This document shows positions 16,644 to 25,169 of a DNA stretch of 49,467 bases, piece by piece. The notes below the pieces were generated by a model. It had not been told where the DNA came from, made no database searches, and saw nothing but the letters and a program-made list of their open reading frames with translations. Numbering within the stretch: position 1 is the first letter of the stretch; every line of letters starts with the position of its first letter. The stretch is from contig MWCA01000039.1 in the NCBI GenBank assembly GCA_002069785.1, positions 1 to 49,467 of the forward strand, given 5' to 3'. The position numbers were made by a program, and so were the translations under genes. The stretch is from Lentisphaerae bacterium ADurb.Bin242 (GTDB lineage: Bacteria > Verrucomicrobiota > Lentisphaeria > Victivallales > UBA1829).

Positions 16644-17535
16644 CGCGCAGGATGCCGCCATCCCCGGCAAGCTGCTCCGCGTAATAGGAACTGCGCACCA
16701 GCGGGCCGCTGGCGACATGGGTGAACCCGATTTCCCGGGCGAATCCGCCCCAGGCGTCGAAGACGGAAGGCTCCACGTAACGCGCCAGCTTCCAGTGTTC
16801 CTTCGAGGGCGGGAGATACTGTCCGATGGTCAGGAATCCGGCGCCCGTCCCGCGGATGTTGCGAATGGTCTGAACGACCTCGTCGTCGGTTTCGCCCATC
16901 CCGACCATGATTCCGGATTTGACCGGAATGCGTCCGCCGGTTATCTTCCAGGCGATTTTCAGGACTTCGAGGGAGCGGCGGTATTGGGCTTTGGAACGGA
17001 TCAGCGGCGTCAGGCGCTCGACCGTTTCAATGTTGTGGTTGAAGACGTCCGGCTCCGCATCCAGCACCGTGCGGATATCTTTTTCCGCCCGGTTGAAATC
17101 GGGGGTCAGGACTTCGACCTTTACGCCCGGAATTTTCTCCTTGAGCGCACGGATGGTCCGGGCGAAATGCGACGCTCCACCGTCGGGAAGATCGTCGCGG
17201 GTCACGCTGGTGACCACGACAAAGGAAAGCTTCATGGAAGCGGCGGCCTCGGCAAGACGCGCCGGTTCCTCCGGATCGGGCGGAAGCGGCTGTTCCACGT
17301 GTCCCACCGCACAGAAACGGCAGTTCCGGGTGCAGCGGTCGCCCAGGATCATGAAGGCGGCGGTCCCCCGGTGCCAGCACTCGCAGAGGTTGGGGCATTG
17401 CGCGCCGCGGCAGACCGTATTCAGGGAATTGGTTTTCAGCAGGTCTTCCACATGGGCGCGCTGTTCCCCGCAGGGAACCTTGACCCGGATCCAGGGGGGC
17501 AGTTTCGGACGGAAAGGACCGGATGAACCGTTCAT
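16633..17535 (-). CDS. lipA: Lipoyl synthase
   Basis: 300 residues. It is a radical SAM enzyme that inserts two sulfurs into octanoyl groups on lipoyl domains. Auxiliary cluster cysteines C42-x4-C47-x5-C53 (VCRGAQCPNLCECW), radical SAM cluster C68-x3-C72-x2-C75 (RCTRNCRFC) and the C-terminal RSSY serine motif (VRSSYYAEQ) are all present. The ATG overlaps the fabF stop in ATGA; another ATG three codons upstream is less economical. lipB is not in the window. Full length and apparently functional. Confidence 0.94.
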   Translation of the reverse strand: MNGSSGPFRPKLPPWIRVKVPCGEQRAHVEDLLKTNSLNTVCRGAQCPNLCECWHRGTAAFMILGDRCTRNCRFCAVGHVEQPLPPDPEEPARLAEAAASMKLSFVVVTSVTRDDLPDGGASHFARTIRALKEKIPGVKVEVLTPDFNRAEKDIRTVLDAEPDVFNHNIETVERLTPLIRSKAQYRRSLEVLKIAWKITGGRIPVKSGIMVGMGETDDEVVQTIRNIRGTGAGFLTIGQYLPPSKEHWKLARYVEPSVFDAWGGFAREIGFTHVASGPLVRSSYYAEQLAGDGGILRVKV

Positions 17536-18773
17536 GTCGCCCATTTGTACTTCGAGATCACCAGCGTGGCGTTGGAGCCCCCGAAGCCGAAGCTGTTGCT
17601 GATGGCATGATTGATCTCCACACCGGGCCGGGTTTCCCGCACGAGATCGGCCCATTCCAGACCCTCTTCGGGCTGTTCCAGGTTCGCGCTTTTGCTGATG
17701 AAGGAATGCTCGATCATCAGGGTCGTGAAGATCGCTTCGACGGCGCCCGCGGCGCCGATCATGTGTCCGGTCATGGACTTGGTGCTGTTGATGGCGACCC
17801 GGCGGTCGCTGAACACGCGGTGGATTCCGGCCAGTTCGATCGGGTCGCCGACCGGCGTGCCGGTGCCGTGCGTATTGACATAGGAAATCTCTTCCCGGCG
17901 GAGTCCGGCGTTCTCGATGGCTTTCGACATGACTTCGGCGGTGGAGTCGGCGTTCGGCATGACCATGTCGATCGCGTTGCTGTTGGAATAATAGCCGGAA
18001 ATGACCGCCCGCGGGACGGCGCCGCGGCGGATGGCATGCTCCTCGCTCTCGAGGACCACCATGCCGGCTCCGTCGGCCAGCACGAAGCCGTCGCGCCCCT
18101 TGTCGAACGGGCGGCTCGCGCATCCGGGACAGTCGTTGTAGCGGGTGGAAAGGGCGCGCATGGAACAGAATCCGAGCGCCTGCGCCCAGGAAAGCTCTTC
18201 GGACCCGCCGGCCAGCACCAGGTCGTATTCCCCGGCGCTGATCAGGCGCGCTCCGGCAATGATCGCAAGGGCGCTGCTGGTGCATGCGCAGCTGATGTCA
18301 TAGCTTTCCCCCGTGGTCCCGAAAAGGAGCGACATGTTGGCCACCGCGCAGGAGGGCATGATTTTCGGCACGGAAAACGGAGAGCAAGACCGCAGTTTCC
18401 GGGTGCGCTCGTAGGTGGACATGTTTCTATAGACGGTTTCGTAAGAGCTTCCGGCGCAGCCGTTGATCATGGCAATCCGGCGGTCCGGGAGGTTTTCCGG
18501 AGGAAGTCCGGCTTCCACAAACGCCTCGTACGCCGCGGCCGCGGCCATTCGCGCATTGGGGGCCATGAAACGGATGTTTTTGACATTGAACATGGGACAC
18601 TGGACTTCGCGGTCCGAAACGCCCGCCACCCGGGTGTCCAATCCGTGGTCCGCCCATTCCTGCATGAAAACGGTGCCGGTCTTCCCTTCCATCAGGGAGC
18701 GGACATTCTCCGCAAGTCCGTTTCCGAGCGGAGTCACCAGCCCTCTGCCTGTAACGACAACTTTTTTTATCAT
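17532..18773 (-). CDS. fabF: Beta-ketoacyl-ACP synthase (FabF-like)
   Basis: 413 residues. The catalytic triad and lysine are visible: Cys164 in [10 protein letters not shown], His302 in [12 protein letters not shown], Lys332 and His337 in [19 protein letters not shown]. The closing [14 protein letters not shown] is standard for thiolase-fold condensing enzymes. It elongates acyl-ACP in fatty-acid synthesis. The start at 18773 ([11 protein letters not shown]) fits the family; an in-frame ATG at 18806 is possible. The strong promoter upstream probably drives fabF and lipA together. A role outside bulk fatty-acid synthesis cannot be excluded, since no other fab genes are here. Confidence 0.88.
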   Translation of the reverse strand: MIKKVVVTGRGLVTPLGNGLAENVRSLMEGKTGTVFMQEWADHGLDTRVAGVSDREVQCPMFNVKNIRFMAPNARMAAAAAYEAFVEAGLPPENLPDRRIAMINGCAGSSYETVYRNMSTYERTRKLRSCSPFSVPKIMPSCAVANMSLLFGTTGESYDISCACTSSALAIIAGARLISAGEYDLVLAGGSEELSWAQALGFCSMRALSTRYNDCPGCASRPFDKGRDGFVLADGAGMVVLESEEHAIRRGAVPRAVISGYYSNSNAIDMVMPNADSTAEVMSKAIENAGLRREEISYVNTHGTGTPVGDPIELAGIHRVFSDRRVAINSTKSMTGHMIGAAGAVEAIFTTLMIEHSFISKSANLEQPEEGLEWADLVRETRPGVEINHAISNSFGFGGSNATLVISKYKWAT

Positions 18774-18819
18774 AATGATGTCAGCCCTTTCTGAATTTTT
18801 TATCAATTACCACAGGCAA

Positions 18820-18848
18820 AATATAGCTCCGGAGGAACGTTTTGTCAA
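18820..18848 (-). promoter_or_regulatory. Promoter of fabF-lipA
   Basis: Minus strand: TTGACA (18848-18843), 17-nt spacer, TATATT (18825-18820). It is close to consensus. Confidence 0.75.
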
Positions 18849-18893
18849 TGAGAGGAAGGACGGGCGGATTCATTTTTTTACAAAAACTCCGTC

Positions 18894-18922
18894 TTGCAAA
18901 CAGGCATGGCCGGCGTTATATT
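18894..18922 (+). promoter_or_regulatory. Promoter of the trpB-like gene
   Basis: TTGCAA (18894-18899), 17-nt spacer, TATATT (18917-18922). It is divergent from and 46 nt away from the fabF promoter. Confidence 0.65.
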
Positions 18923-18966
18923 ATGGTTTTACCCGAAAAACGCGAAAACAAAACGGAGAAACGAAC

Positions 18967-20193
18967 ATGGATTACAGGACTTATTTCAGGGACTACCCGG
19001 ATAAAAACGGACGGTTCGGAGAATACGGCGGAGCCATCCTTCCGCCGGAACTGGTGCCTGTCTTCGAGGAGATCACCAACGCCTACAACTCCATCTGCCG
19101 CTCCGCGCGTTTCATCAACGAACTCCGCCGCATCCGCCGCGAATTCCAGGGGCGTCCCACCCCGGTTTACCACTGCGACCGCCTTTCCCGTAAAATCGGA
19201 ACAGGATGTCAGATTTATCTAAAACGGGAGGACCTCAACCACACCGGCGCGCACAAGCTCAACCATTGCATGGGCGAAGGCCTTCTGGCCACCTTCCTCG
19301 GCAAGAAGAAACTGATCGCCGAGACCGGCGCCGGACAGCACGGCGTGGCTCTCGCCACGGCCGCCGCCTATTTCGGACTGAAATGCGACATCTATATGGG
19401 CGAAGTCGACATCGTCAAACAGGCCCCGAACGTAGCCCGCATGAAGATCCTCGGCGCGCGGGTCGTTCCCGTCTCCGCCGGGCTCAAGACCCTCAAGGAA
19501 GCGGTCGATGCCGCCTTCGAAGCGTATCTGAAGGAATACAGGGATTCCATTTACTGCATCGGTTCCGCGCTCGGCCCGCATCCCTTCCCGCAGATGGTGC
19601 GCGACTTCCAGATGTGCGTCGGCATCGAGGCGCGTGAACAATTCTTCGATATGACCGGAATCCTGCCGGACATGGTCTGTGCCTGTGTCGGCGGCGGCAG
19701 CAACGCGGCCGGCATGTTCTCCGGCTTCCTCAACGATCCGGTCGAGCTCTGCGGCGTCGAACCGCTCGGACGCGGCCCCATGACCGGCGACCATGCCGCC
19801 ACCATGACCTACGGGCGGCGCGGAATCCTTCACGGATTCGACAGCATCCTTCTGCAGGAAAAGGACGGAGGCCCCTCCCCCGTCTACTCCATCGCCAGCG
19901 GACTGGATTATCCGGGCGTCGGCCCCGAACACGCCTTCTGGCGCGACCTCGGAAGGGTCCGGTATGTGACGGCCACCGACGAAGAAGCCGTGGACGCCTT
20001 CTTCAAGCTCTCCCGCTATGAAGGGATCATTCCCGCGCTTGAAAGCTCCCACGCCATCGCGTATGCCATCCGCCGCGCCTCGGAAACGAACAGCGGAGCC
20101 ATCCTTGCCAATTGCAGCGGACGCGGCGACAAGGACGTCGATTACGTGATCGAGCATTACGGCTACGGCGAAAAATACGACTTCAAGAGCTGA
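18967..20193 (+). CDS. trpB: Tryptophan synthase beta chain-like PLP enzyme
   Basis: 408 residues. The PLP lysine is in HTGAHKLNH at about residues 88-96, the phosphate-binding loop is [10 protein letters not shown], and [11 protein letters not shown] and [11 protein letters not shown] are TrpB signatures. Most TrpB proteins read HTGAHKINN, so the L and the final H are unusual. The length fits the TrpB1 type. TrpB joins indole and serine to make tryptophan, normally in complex with TrpA, but no trpA or other trp gene is nearby. It may therefore work with an unlinked partner or alone. GGAG is about 8 nt upstream of the ATG. Confidence 0.88.
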   Translation: MDYRTYFRDYPDKNGRFGEYGGAILPPELVPVFEEITNAYNSICRSARFINELRRIRREFQGRPTPVYHCDRLSRKIGTGCQIYLKREDLNHTGAHKLNHCMGEGLLATFLGKKKLIAETGAGQHGVALATAAAYFGLKCDIYMGEVDIVKQAPNVARMKILGARVVPVSAGLKTLKEAVDAAFEAYLKEYRDSIYCIGSALGPHPFPQMVRDFQMCVGIEAREQFFDMTGILPDMVCACVGGGSNAAGMFSGFLNDPVELCGVEPLGRGPMTGDHAATMTYGRRGILHGFDSILLQEKDGGPSPVYSIASGLDYPGVGPEHAFWRDLGRVRYVTATDEEAVDAFFKLSRYEGIIPALESSHAIAYAIRRASETNSGAILANCSGRGDKDVDYVIEHYGYGEKYDFKS

Positions 20194-20283
20194 TCCGGCC
20201 CCAATTACAATCCGCGCAGAACCCTTTGCGCGGCCGCGGTCCGGCCGTCCTGATAAAAATTTTCATTCCAGCCGGTTTTTTTC

Positions 20284-20312
20284 TTGACAAAAGTATTACT
20301 TTATATTACTGT
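20284..20312 (+). promoter_or_regulatory. Promoter of the zinc-uptake operon
   Basis: TTGACA (20284-20289) with a 17-nt spacer to TACTGT (20307-20312). The predicted start of transcription is about 20 nt before the start codon of the first gene. Confidence 0.55.
20294..20310. promoter_or_regulatory. Two TATTACT direct repeats, 10 bp apart, inside the promoter (candidate operator)
   Basis: TATTACT occurs at 20294-20300 and again at 20304-20310, exactly one helical turn apart. The repeats lie between and onto the -35 and -10 boxes. Ribbon-helix-helix repressors bind such phased direct or inverted repeats, and the first gene of the operon encodes one. Confidence 0.5.
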
Positions 20313-20341
20313 ACGGAGTGGAAAGAAAGGAGTCTGCCGGT

Positions 20342-20653
20342 ATGCGGGAAGACAAAAAGACAACGGTAATCACTTTCAAGGCCGAAGAAGAACTGCTGTC
20401 CGCCCTGGAAAAACTGCCCAATAAATCGGAATTCATCCGGGAGGCGATCTTCAATGCTTTGAAGGAGACGTGTCCCCTCTGCGGCGGAGCCGGGTTTCTG
20501 AACGAAAAGCAGCGCAGGCACTGGAAGTCGTTCGCCCGGGAGCATACCCTGCGCCGCTGCGGACGGTGCGACGGTCTTTCGATCGAATGCCGCGACCGTG
20601 AATCCTCCCGCTCCCATCCGAAGAAATCCCTGGACAAGGAGAAGTGTCTATGA
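20342..20653 (+). CDS. Ribbon-helix-helix protein with zinc-ribbon, candidate zinc-responsive regulator
   Basis: 103 residues in two parts. Residues 6-42 look like a MetJ/Arc/CopG ribbon-helix-helix: a beta strand TTVITFKAEE, then helices ELLSALEKL and KSEFIREAIFNALK. Residues 44-76 hold two CxxC pairs, C44-P-L-C47 and C73-G-R-C76, with His60 and His68 between, a likely zinc site. The ATG at 20342 has AAGGAG 9 nt upstream; a GTG at 20318 would overlap that site. The stop overlaps the zinc-binding protein gene in ATGA. Context makes it a candidate repressor of zinc uptake; the family is not one I recognise by name. Confidence 0.75.
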   Translation: MREDKKTTVITFKAEEELLSALEKLPNKSEFIREAIFNALKETCPLCGGAGFLNEKQRRHWKSFAREHTLRRCGRCDGLSIECRDRESSRSHPKKSLDKEKCL

Positions 20654-21597
20654 AAAAACTCTGGTTCGTTCTGCTTTCCGCCGTTTGCGCGGCCGCCATG
20701 TCCGCCGCGGATGCGCGGCCCGTTTACTGCACGACATATCCGCTCTACCTCTTCACGAAAAACCTGACCCGAAACTGTCCGGACAGGCGCGTGGAACTGG
20801 TCATCCCGCCCGGCACGGGATGTCCGCACGATTACGTGCTGACGCCCGCCGACATGCGGAAGCTGGGAATTAAAAACCTGATCGTCGTCCGGAACGGTCT
20901 GGGGATGGACGATTTCATTCTCAAGCCGCTTGCGAAAATGAATCCGGACGCGGTCGTCATCGACGCGACGCGCGGACTTCGCACGCTCGAGGAAAAGCCT
21001 TCGTGCGGATGCGGACACGAACACGCGGAGAAATCCGATGCGCATGGGGAACACGGGCATGAACACGGACACACGCACGGCGGACGGAATCCGCATCTCT
21101 TCGCCTCGCCGGTCACCGCCATGGGCATGGTCGAAAACATCGCCCGCGGCCTTGAAAAAGCGGACCCGGCCCATGCCGCGCTGTACCGTGCGAACGCAAA
21201 GGCCTATCTGGAAAAACTGAATGCGCTGAAAAAACAGATCGACGCGCTCGCGCCCCGGGTGAAAGGACACGCGGTTGTCGCCCAGCACGGCATTTTCGAC
21301 TATCTGGCCGAAGCGCTCGGATTGAAAGTGGCCGCCGCGATCTCCGACGGCAAGACCTCGCCGTCCGCCGCCGAAATGAAGGCACTGATCCGCGAAATCA
21401 AAGAGAAAAAAATATCGGTGATCTTCACGGAGCCGCAGTATCCGGCCCGAACGGCGGAGGCTCTCGCCCGGGAATGCGGGATTCGAACCGTCCGTCTGGA
21501 CCCGGTGGCGAGCGGTCCCGCGGACGCCCCCGGCGACTACTATGAAAAAGTGATGGAAAACAACCTGAAAATCATTCAAGGCGTGTTTGTGAAATGA
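20650..21597 (+). CDS. znuA: Zinc ABC transporter substrate-binding protein
   Basis: 315 residues with a cleavable signal peptide (about 1-20). Cluster A-I features: probable metal-ligand His60 in GCPHDY, a His/Glu-rich loop at residues 119-144 (CGCGHEHAEKSDAHGEHG and more), His149 in NPHLF, and a further His in VAQHGIFDYLAEALGL. The His-rich loop is the mark of zinc rather than manganese binders. The ATG overlaps the stop of the RHH gene by 4 nt, and the stop overlaps the ATPase start. It delivers zinc from the periplasm to the transporter. Confidence 0.92.
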   Translation: MKKLWFVLLSAVCAAAMSAADARPVYCTTYPLYLFTKNLTRNCPDRRVELVIPPGTGCPHDYVLTPADMRKLGIKNLIVVRNGLGMDDFILKPLAKMNPDAVVIDATRGLRTLEEKPSCGCGHEHAEKSDAHGEHGHEHGHTHGGRNPHLFASPVTAMGMVENIARGLEKADPAHAALYRANAKAYLEKLNALKKQIDALAPRVKGHAVVAQHGIFDYLAEALGLKVAAAISDGKTSPSAAEMKALIREIKEKKISVIFTEPQYPARTAEALARECGIRTVRLDPVASGPADAPGDYYEKVMENNLKIIQGVFVK

Positions 21598-22394
21598 GTC
21601 ATGACATCCACCAGTGCGCCTGTGCCGCGCATACCGCCATCTGCATCCGGAATCTGTCGGTGCGGATCGGAAGCGTCAGCATTCTGGAAGACGTGACCGC
21701 ATCGGTTCCGTGCGGAATGTGCACGGCGATCGTCGGCCCGAACGGGGCCGGAAAAACCACCCTCACGAGGGCGATCCTCGGGGAGCTTTCCTACAAAGGG
21801 GAAATCGAATTCGGAAGCCGGACGGGAGAATTCACGAAAAAAACGCCGCGGTTCGGATACGTTCCGCAGAAGCTGAACTTCGACCGCGACATGCCCCTGA
21901 CCGTGATCGAATTTCTGGCCAGCGGATTCGTCCGGAGGCCGGTGTTCTTCGGAATCCCCCGCAAATTCCGGACCCTGTGCCTGGAATATCTGGACTCGGT
22001 GGAGTGTTCCCAGGCGGCGGACCGCAGTCTGGGCGCGCTTTCCGGAGGCGAGCTCCAGCGGGTGCTCCTGGCGCAGGCCCTGATGCAGGAGCCCGAAATC
22101 CTCGTATTGGATGAACCGGAGGCCGGGGTGGACTTCAAAGGGGAACAGTTATGCTGCGAGCTGCTGGAAAAATTCCGCCGGGAACGCGGTTTCACGCAGC
22201 TGATGATCAGCCACGACCTTTCCATGGTGGCCGCGCACGCGGCCCATGTGATCTGCATCAACAGGAAAGTGTATGCGGCCGGGGAACCGGCCAAGGTGCT
22301 GACGCCCGAAGTGCTTCACGAGACCTTCGGCCTCCACATCGGAAACCTGGGACTTTACCGGCACGGGGAGAAATGCTCATGCAAATCCTGCTGA
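21594..22394 (+). CDS. znuC: Zinc ABC transporter ATP-binding protein
   Basis: 266 residues. Walker A GPNGAGKTT, signature LSGGELQRVLLAQAL, Walker B ILVLDEPEAGVD and switch His in MISHDLS are present. The N-terminus carries HDIHQCACAAH and the C-terminus KCSCKSC. These His/Cys tips are unusual for an ATPase and could sense or buffer metal. ATGA overlap with znuA. Confidence 0.92.
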   Translation: MSHDIHQCACAAHTAICIRNLSVRIGSVSILEDVTASVPCGMCTAIVGPNGAGKTTLTRAILGELSYKGEIEFGSRTGEFTKKTPRFGYVPQKLNFDRDMPLTVIEFLASGFVRRPVFFGIPRKFRTLCLEYLDSVECSQAADRSLGALSGGELQRVLLAQALMQEPEILVLDEPEAGVDFKGEQLCCELLEKFRRERGFTQLMISHDLSMVAAHAAHVICINRKVYAAGEPAKVLTPEVLHETFGLHIGNLGLYRHGEKCSCKSC

Positions 22395-23242
22395 ATACAC
22401 TCTGCGACTGGGTCGGGCTCCTGCCTCTGGAGTGCATGAAATACCGTTTCATGCAGGAGGCGTTCCTCGGGATTCTTCTGTGCGCGCCGCTTTCGGCCGC
22501 GGCGGGAATCCACGTGGTCAACTTCCGGATGTCGTTCTTTTCGGACGCGATCGGGCACAGCGCGTTCGCGGGCGTGGCGCTGGGACTTCTTTTCGCGGTC
22601 AGCCCGGATGTGACGATGCCGCTGCTGGCGCTGGCGATCGGGGGAGGAATCATGTTCCTGAAACGGAAAACCACGCTGTCGTCAGACACGGTGATCGGGG
22701 TGTTTTTCTCGGCGGTAGTGGCGTTCGGATTGGCGCTGGTGAGCCGGAACCCCAACGTCGCGAGGGACATGCAAATGTTCCTGTACGGCGACATCCTGAC
22801 AATCAGCCAGCATGAAATCCTGGCGCTGTTCGTGCTGTCCTGCGTCTTTTTCCTGTTCCAGATATTCGCCTTCAACCGGATGACCGCGATCGGGCTGAAC
22901 GAACAGCTGGCCCGGACGCACCGGATTCATGTGGCATTCTACGAATACGTTCATGTCCTGCTGCTTTCCCTGGTGGTGATCTTCTGCGTCAAGGCGGTCG
23001 GAGTGCTGCTGGTGACGGCGCTCCTGATCGTTCCGGCGGCCGCGGCGCGAAATTTATCGAAAAGTTCCGGGGAAATGTTCTGGATTTCCATCATAATTGG
23101 TGTATGTTCCGGTATTGCGGGTTTGCTGATCTCCGCCCAGGAGTGGGCCGGAACGGCGGCCGGAGCGACGATTGTGCTTTGCGCATGTCTGATTTTCATC
23201 CTGAGCATGGGAATCGGAATGTTGAAAACAAAAAGAATTTGA
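22379..23242 (+). CDS. znuB: Zinc ABC transporter permease
   Basis: 287 residues with about eight hydrophobic helices, of the ABC-3 family (FFSDAIGHSAFAGVALG and VLLVTALLIVPAAAAR are family signatures). Two ATGs (22373 and 22379) are in frame. The second is preferred because GGGGAG lies 8 nt before it and only 2 nt before the first. It overlaps the end of znuC by 16 nt. Confidence 0.9.
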   Translation: MQILLNTLCDWVGLLPLECMKYRFMQEAFLGILLCAPLSAAAGIHVVNFRMSFFSDAIGHSAFAGVALGLLFAVSPDVTMPLLALAIGGGIMFLKRKTTLSSDTVIGVFFSAVVAFGLALVSRNPNVARDMQMFLYGDILTISQHEILALFVLSCVFFLFQIFAFNRMTAIGLNEQLARTHRIHVAFYEYVHVLLLSLVVIFCVKAVGVLLVTALLIVPAAAARNLSKSSGEMFWISIIIGVCSGIAGLLISAQEWAGTAAGATIVLCACLIFILSMGIGMLKTKRI

Positions 23243-23266
23243 CCGTTTTACAAGGAGGTTACCGGT

Positions 23267-25060
23267 ATGATTACGAGAATGATTTCGTCGGGTATCGCCT
23301 TTTCGCTTGTGTTTTTCTGCTCCTGTTCGGCTTTCCGTGCCTCTACGGACACCCCCCCGCCGAAGCCGCCCCAGAAAGAAGCGGCGAACAACGCCAGGGG
23401 CTTCATGACGGAAGGGGAAACCCTGTACGTCAAGGCGCTTCAGACCCGGGACGAGAAGGAGCGTGAAAAACAATTCAAAGCCGCGATCGAACAGCTCCAG
23501 AAGGAAGCCAATGAAGGAAGCAACCTGAAAGCGCACCTGCTGCTGGGCTACATGGCCGATCTCGGGCAGGGAATGTCTTCCGACGGCATTACCGCAGCCC
23601 GCCATTACCGCGCCGCGGCGGACGGCGGGCTCCCCGAGGCCAAGGCGGCCCTGGCCGAATTCTGGCTTCGCAACGGAATCTTCCTGGATGCCGCCGCCGC
23701 GCAGATCATGAGCATTCCCGATTACCAGAAGAACCCGGCCCACCTCTGCACGCTGGGCGCGATCTATTATGCCCAGTTTGAAAATCAGAAAGGATTCGAG
23801 GTCCTGAAAAAAGCCTTTGCCGCCGCCGGACGGATGCCCCAGATCCGGGTGGAGGTCATGAAGATCATTCACCGCGCCTTCGAAGCCTATTTCAAGAACG
23901 GCAATTTCGACGCCGCCCTCGTTGAGCTCAAACGCGAACAGACGCTCGATGCCAACAGTTCCCTGATTCCGTATTTCATGGGACTGGTCGAACTCCGCCG
24001 GGGCAATGCGGCCGCCGCGGAGGAACTGTTCAACGAATCCCTGAAACGGAACCCGGCCGTCCCCTATCCCTACCGCGAACTGGCGCTCATCAAGGCGCGT
24101 TCCGGACGTCCGGACGAAGCGGTCGACGACATCAAGGTGGCCTATGCCGTCTCCGGAAAAACCAGGCAGTATCAGCAGGACATGATCGAGATCTATTTCC
24201 TGACCCGCCGCTATCAGGACCTGATCACGCTCACAACCAGAATCCTCCAGGAAAACCCGAATGACACCGACACCCGGAACATCCGCGGCTCCATCTATCT
24301 GATGCGGAAGGAATACACCAAGGCTCTGGAAGACCTCCAGAAGCTGGCCGCCAACCCGAAACTGGCGAACGAACCCGAAATCCTGGAAGGAATCGCCCTG
24401 GCGACCTCCTATCTCGGCAGGCTCGACGAGGCCCGCAAAGCCTATGAAAAAATCCTTCAGGCCGGATTTCAGCCGGTCACGGCGCTGAACCTTTCGGAAC
24501 TCTATATCGTCCAGAACTGTTTCAGCGACGCCCTCAAGCTGCTGGCCAACGAAGGCTTCAAGCAGTCCAAGGATATTTTCGTCCGGTGCATTTCCGCCTA
24601 TCTCGAGGCGACCGCGCTGCTGGCCTCCGGGAAAAATGCCGATGCCCAGATCAAACTGTATTACGAGCTTCTTCCCTCCTACAAAAGCAGCCAGACCGAC
24701 GCCACTTCCTGGGAAGTCGAGCTTTTCGACACATGGCTCAAAAAGGCCGCATTGAGCCCCGAAGCGCGCAAAATCATTACGGAGATGACCGTGAAGATCG
24801 CGGAGAAGCCTCAGCCGAAAATGCCGCTGCCGCTGCAAAAGAAACCGGCTCCGCCCCTTCCTCCTCCCGCGGTTCCGCCCGTCAATCCGCCGGTAAAACC
24901 GGCGCCGCCGGTCCATTCAAACCCGCTGGCGACGCCGATACCGTCCCCCGCTCCGGGAAAGCCGGACGCCGTAAAGCCGTCGGAAGCCGACCCGAAAACG
25001 ACTGCGGCTCCGGGCTCGGTCGTCAAAGAGGACAGCAAGCCGGAAGCCGGCACGAAATAA
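23267..25060 (+). CDS. TPR-repeat lipoprotein with proline-rich C-terminus
   Basis: 597 residues. A hydrophobic signal ends in FFCSC, a lipobox-like site. From about residue 55 to 500 there are tandem helical repeats of the TPR/Sel1 kind: a Sel1-like pair first (LLLGYMADLGQGMSSDGITA), then TPRs with A-x-x-x-Y/F spacing (LDEARKAYEKILQAGFQP). The last ~75 residues are Pro/Ala/Lys-rich and probably unstructured (PAPPLPPPAVPPVNPP). AAGGAGG precedes the ATG, only 24 nt after znuB, so it may be in the zinc operon. It is a likely scaffold at the envelope. Function not known. Confidence 0.8.
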   Translation: MITRMISSGIAFSLVFFCSCSAFRASTDTPPPKPPQKEAANNARGFMTEGETLYVKALQTRDEKEREKQFKAAIEQLQKEANEGSNLKAHLLLGYMADLGQGMSSDGITAARHYRAAADGGLPEAKAALAEFWLRNGIFLDAAAAQIMSIPDYQKNPAHLCTLGAIYYAQFENQKGFEVLKKAFAAAGRMPQIRVEVMKIIHRAFEAYFKNGNFDAALVELKREQTLDANSSLIPYFMGLVELRRGNAAAAEELFNESLKRNPAVPYPYRELALIKARSGRPDEAVDDIKVAYAVSGKTRQYQQDMIEIYFLTRRYQDLITLTTRILQENPNDTDTRNIRGSIYLMRKEYTKALEDLQKLAANPKLANEPEILEGIALATSYLGRLDEARKAYEKILQAGFQPVTALNLSELYIVQNCFSDALKLLANEGFKQSKDIFVRCISAYLEATALLASGKNADAQIKLYYELLPSYKSSQTDATSWEVELFDTWLKKAALSPEARKIITEMTVKIAEKPQPKMPLPLQKKPAPPLPPPAVPPVNPPVKPAPPVHSNPLATPIPSPAPGKPDAVKPSEADPKTTAAPGSVVKEDSKPEAGTK

Positions 25061-25169
25061 GCCGGGCCACCGCAGGGCGGATTCGGGTCAAGGGAAAGGA
25101 TGAAAACGCCGGGGAAGAAAAAACCTTTTTGAACGTTTCTTTTCTTTCCCCTCCCTTATTTGCACAACA

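Noticed and set aside
20212..20233. CCGCGCA/TGCGCGG hairpin after trpB as a terminator
   Set aside because: No T tract follows the stem, and a separate poorly paired stem before the T run at 20276-20282 has a 25-nt loop; neither is convincing.
20318..20653. Longer form of the RHH protein from a GTG
   Set aside because: The GTG would put AAGGAG inside the coding region; the ATG at 20342 uses that site at correct spacing and starts directly before the DNA-binding strand.
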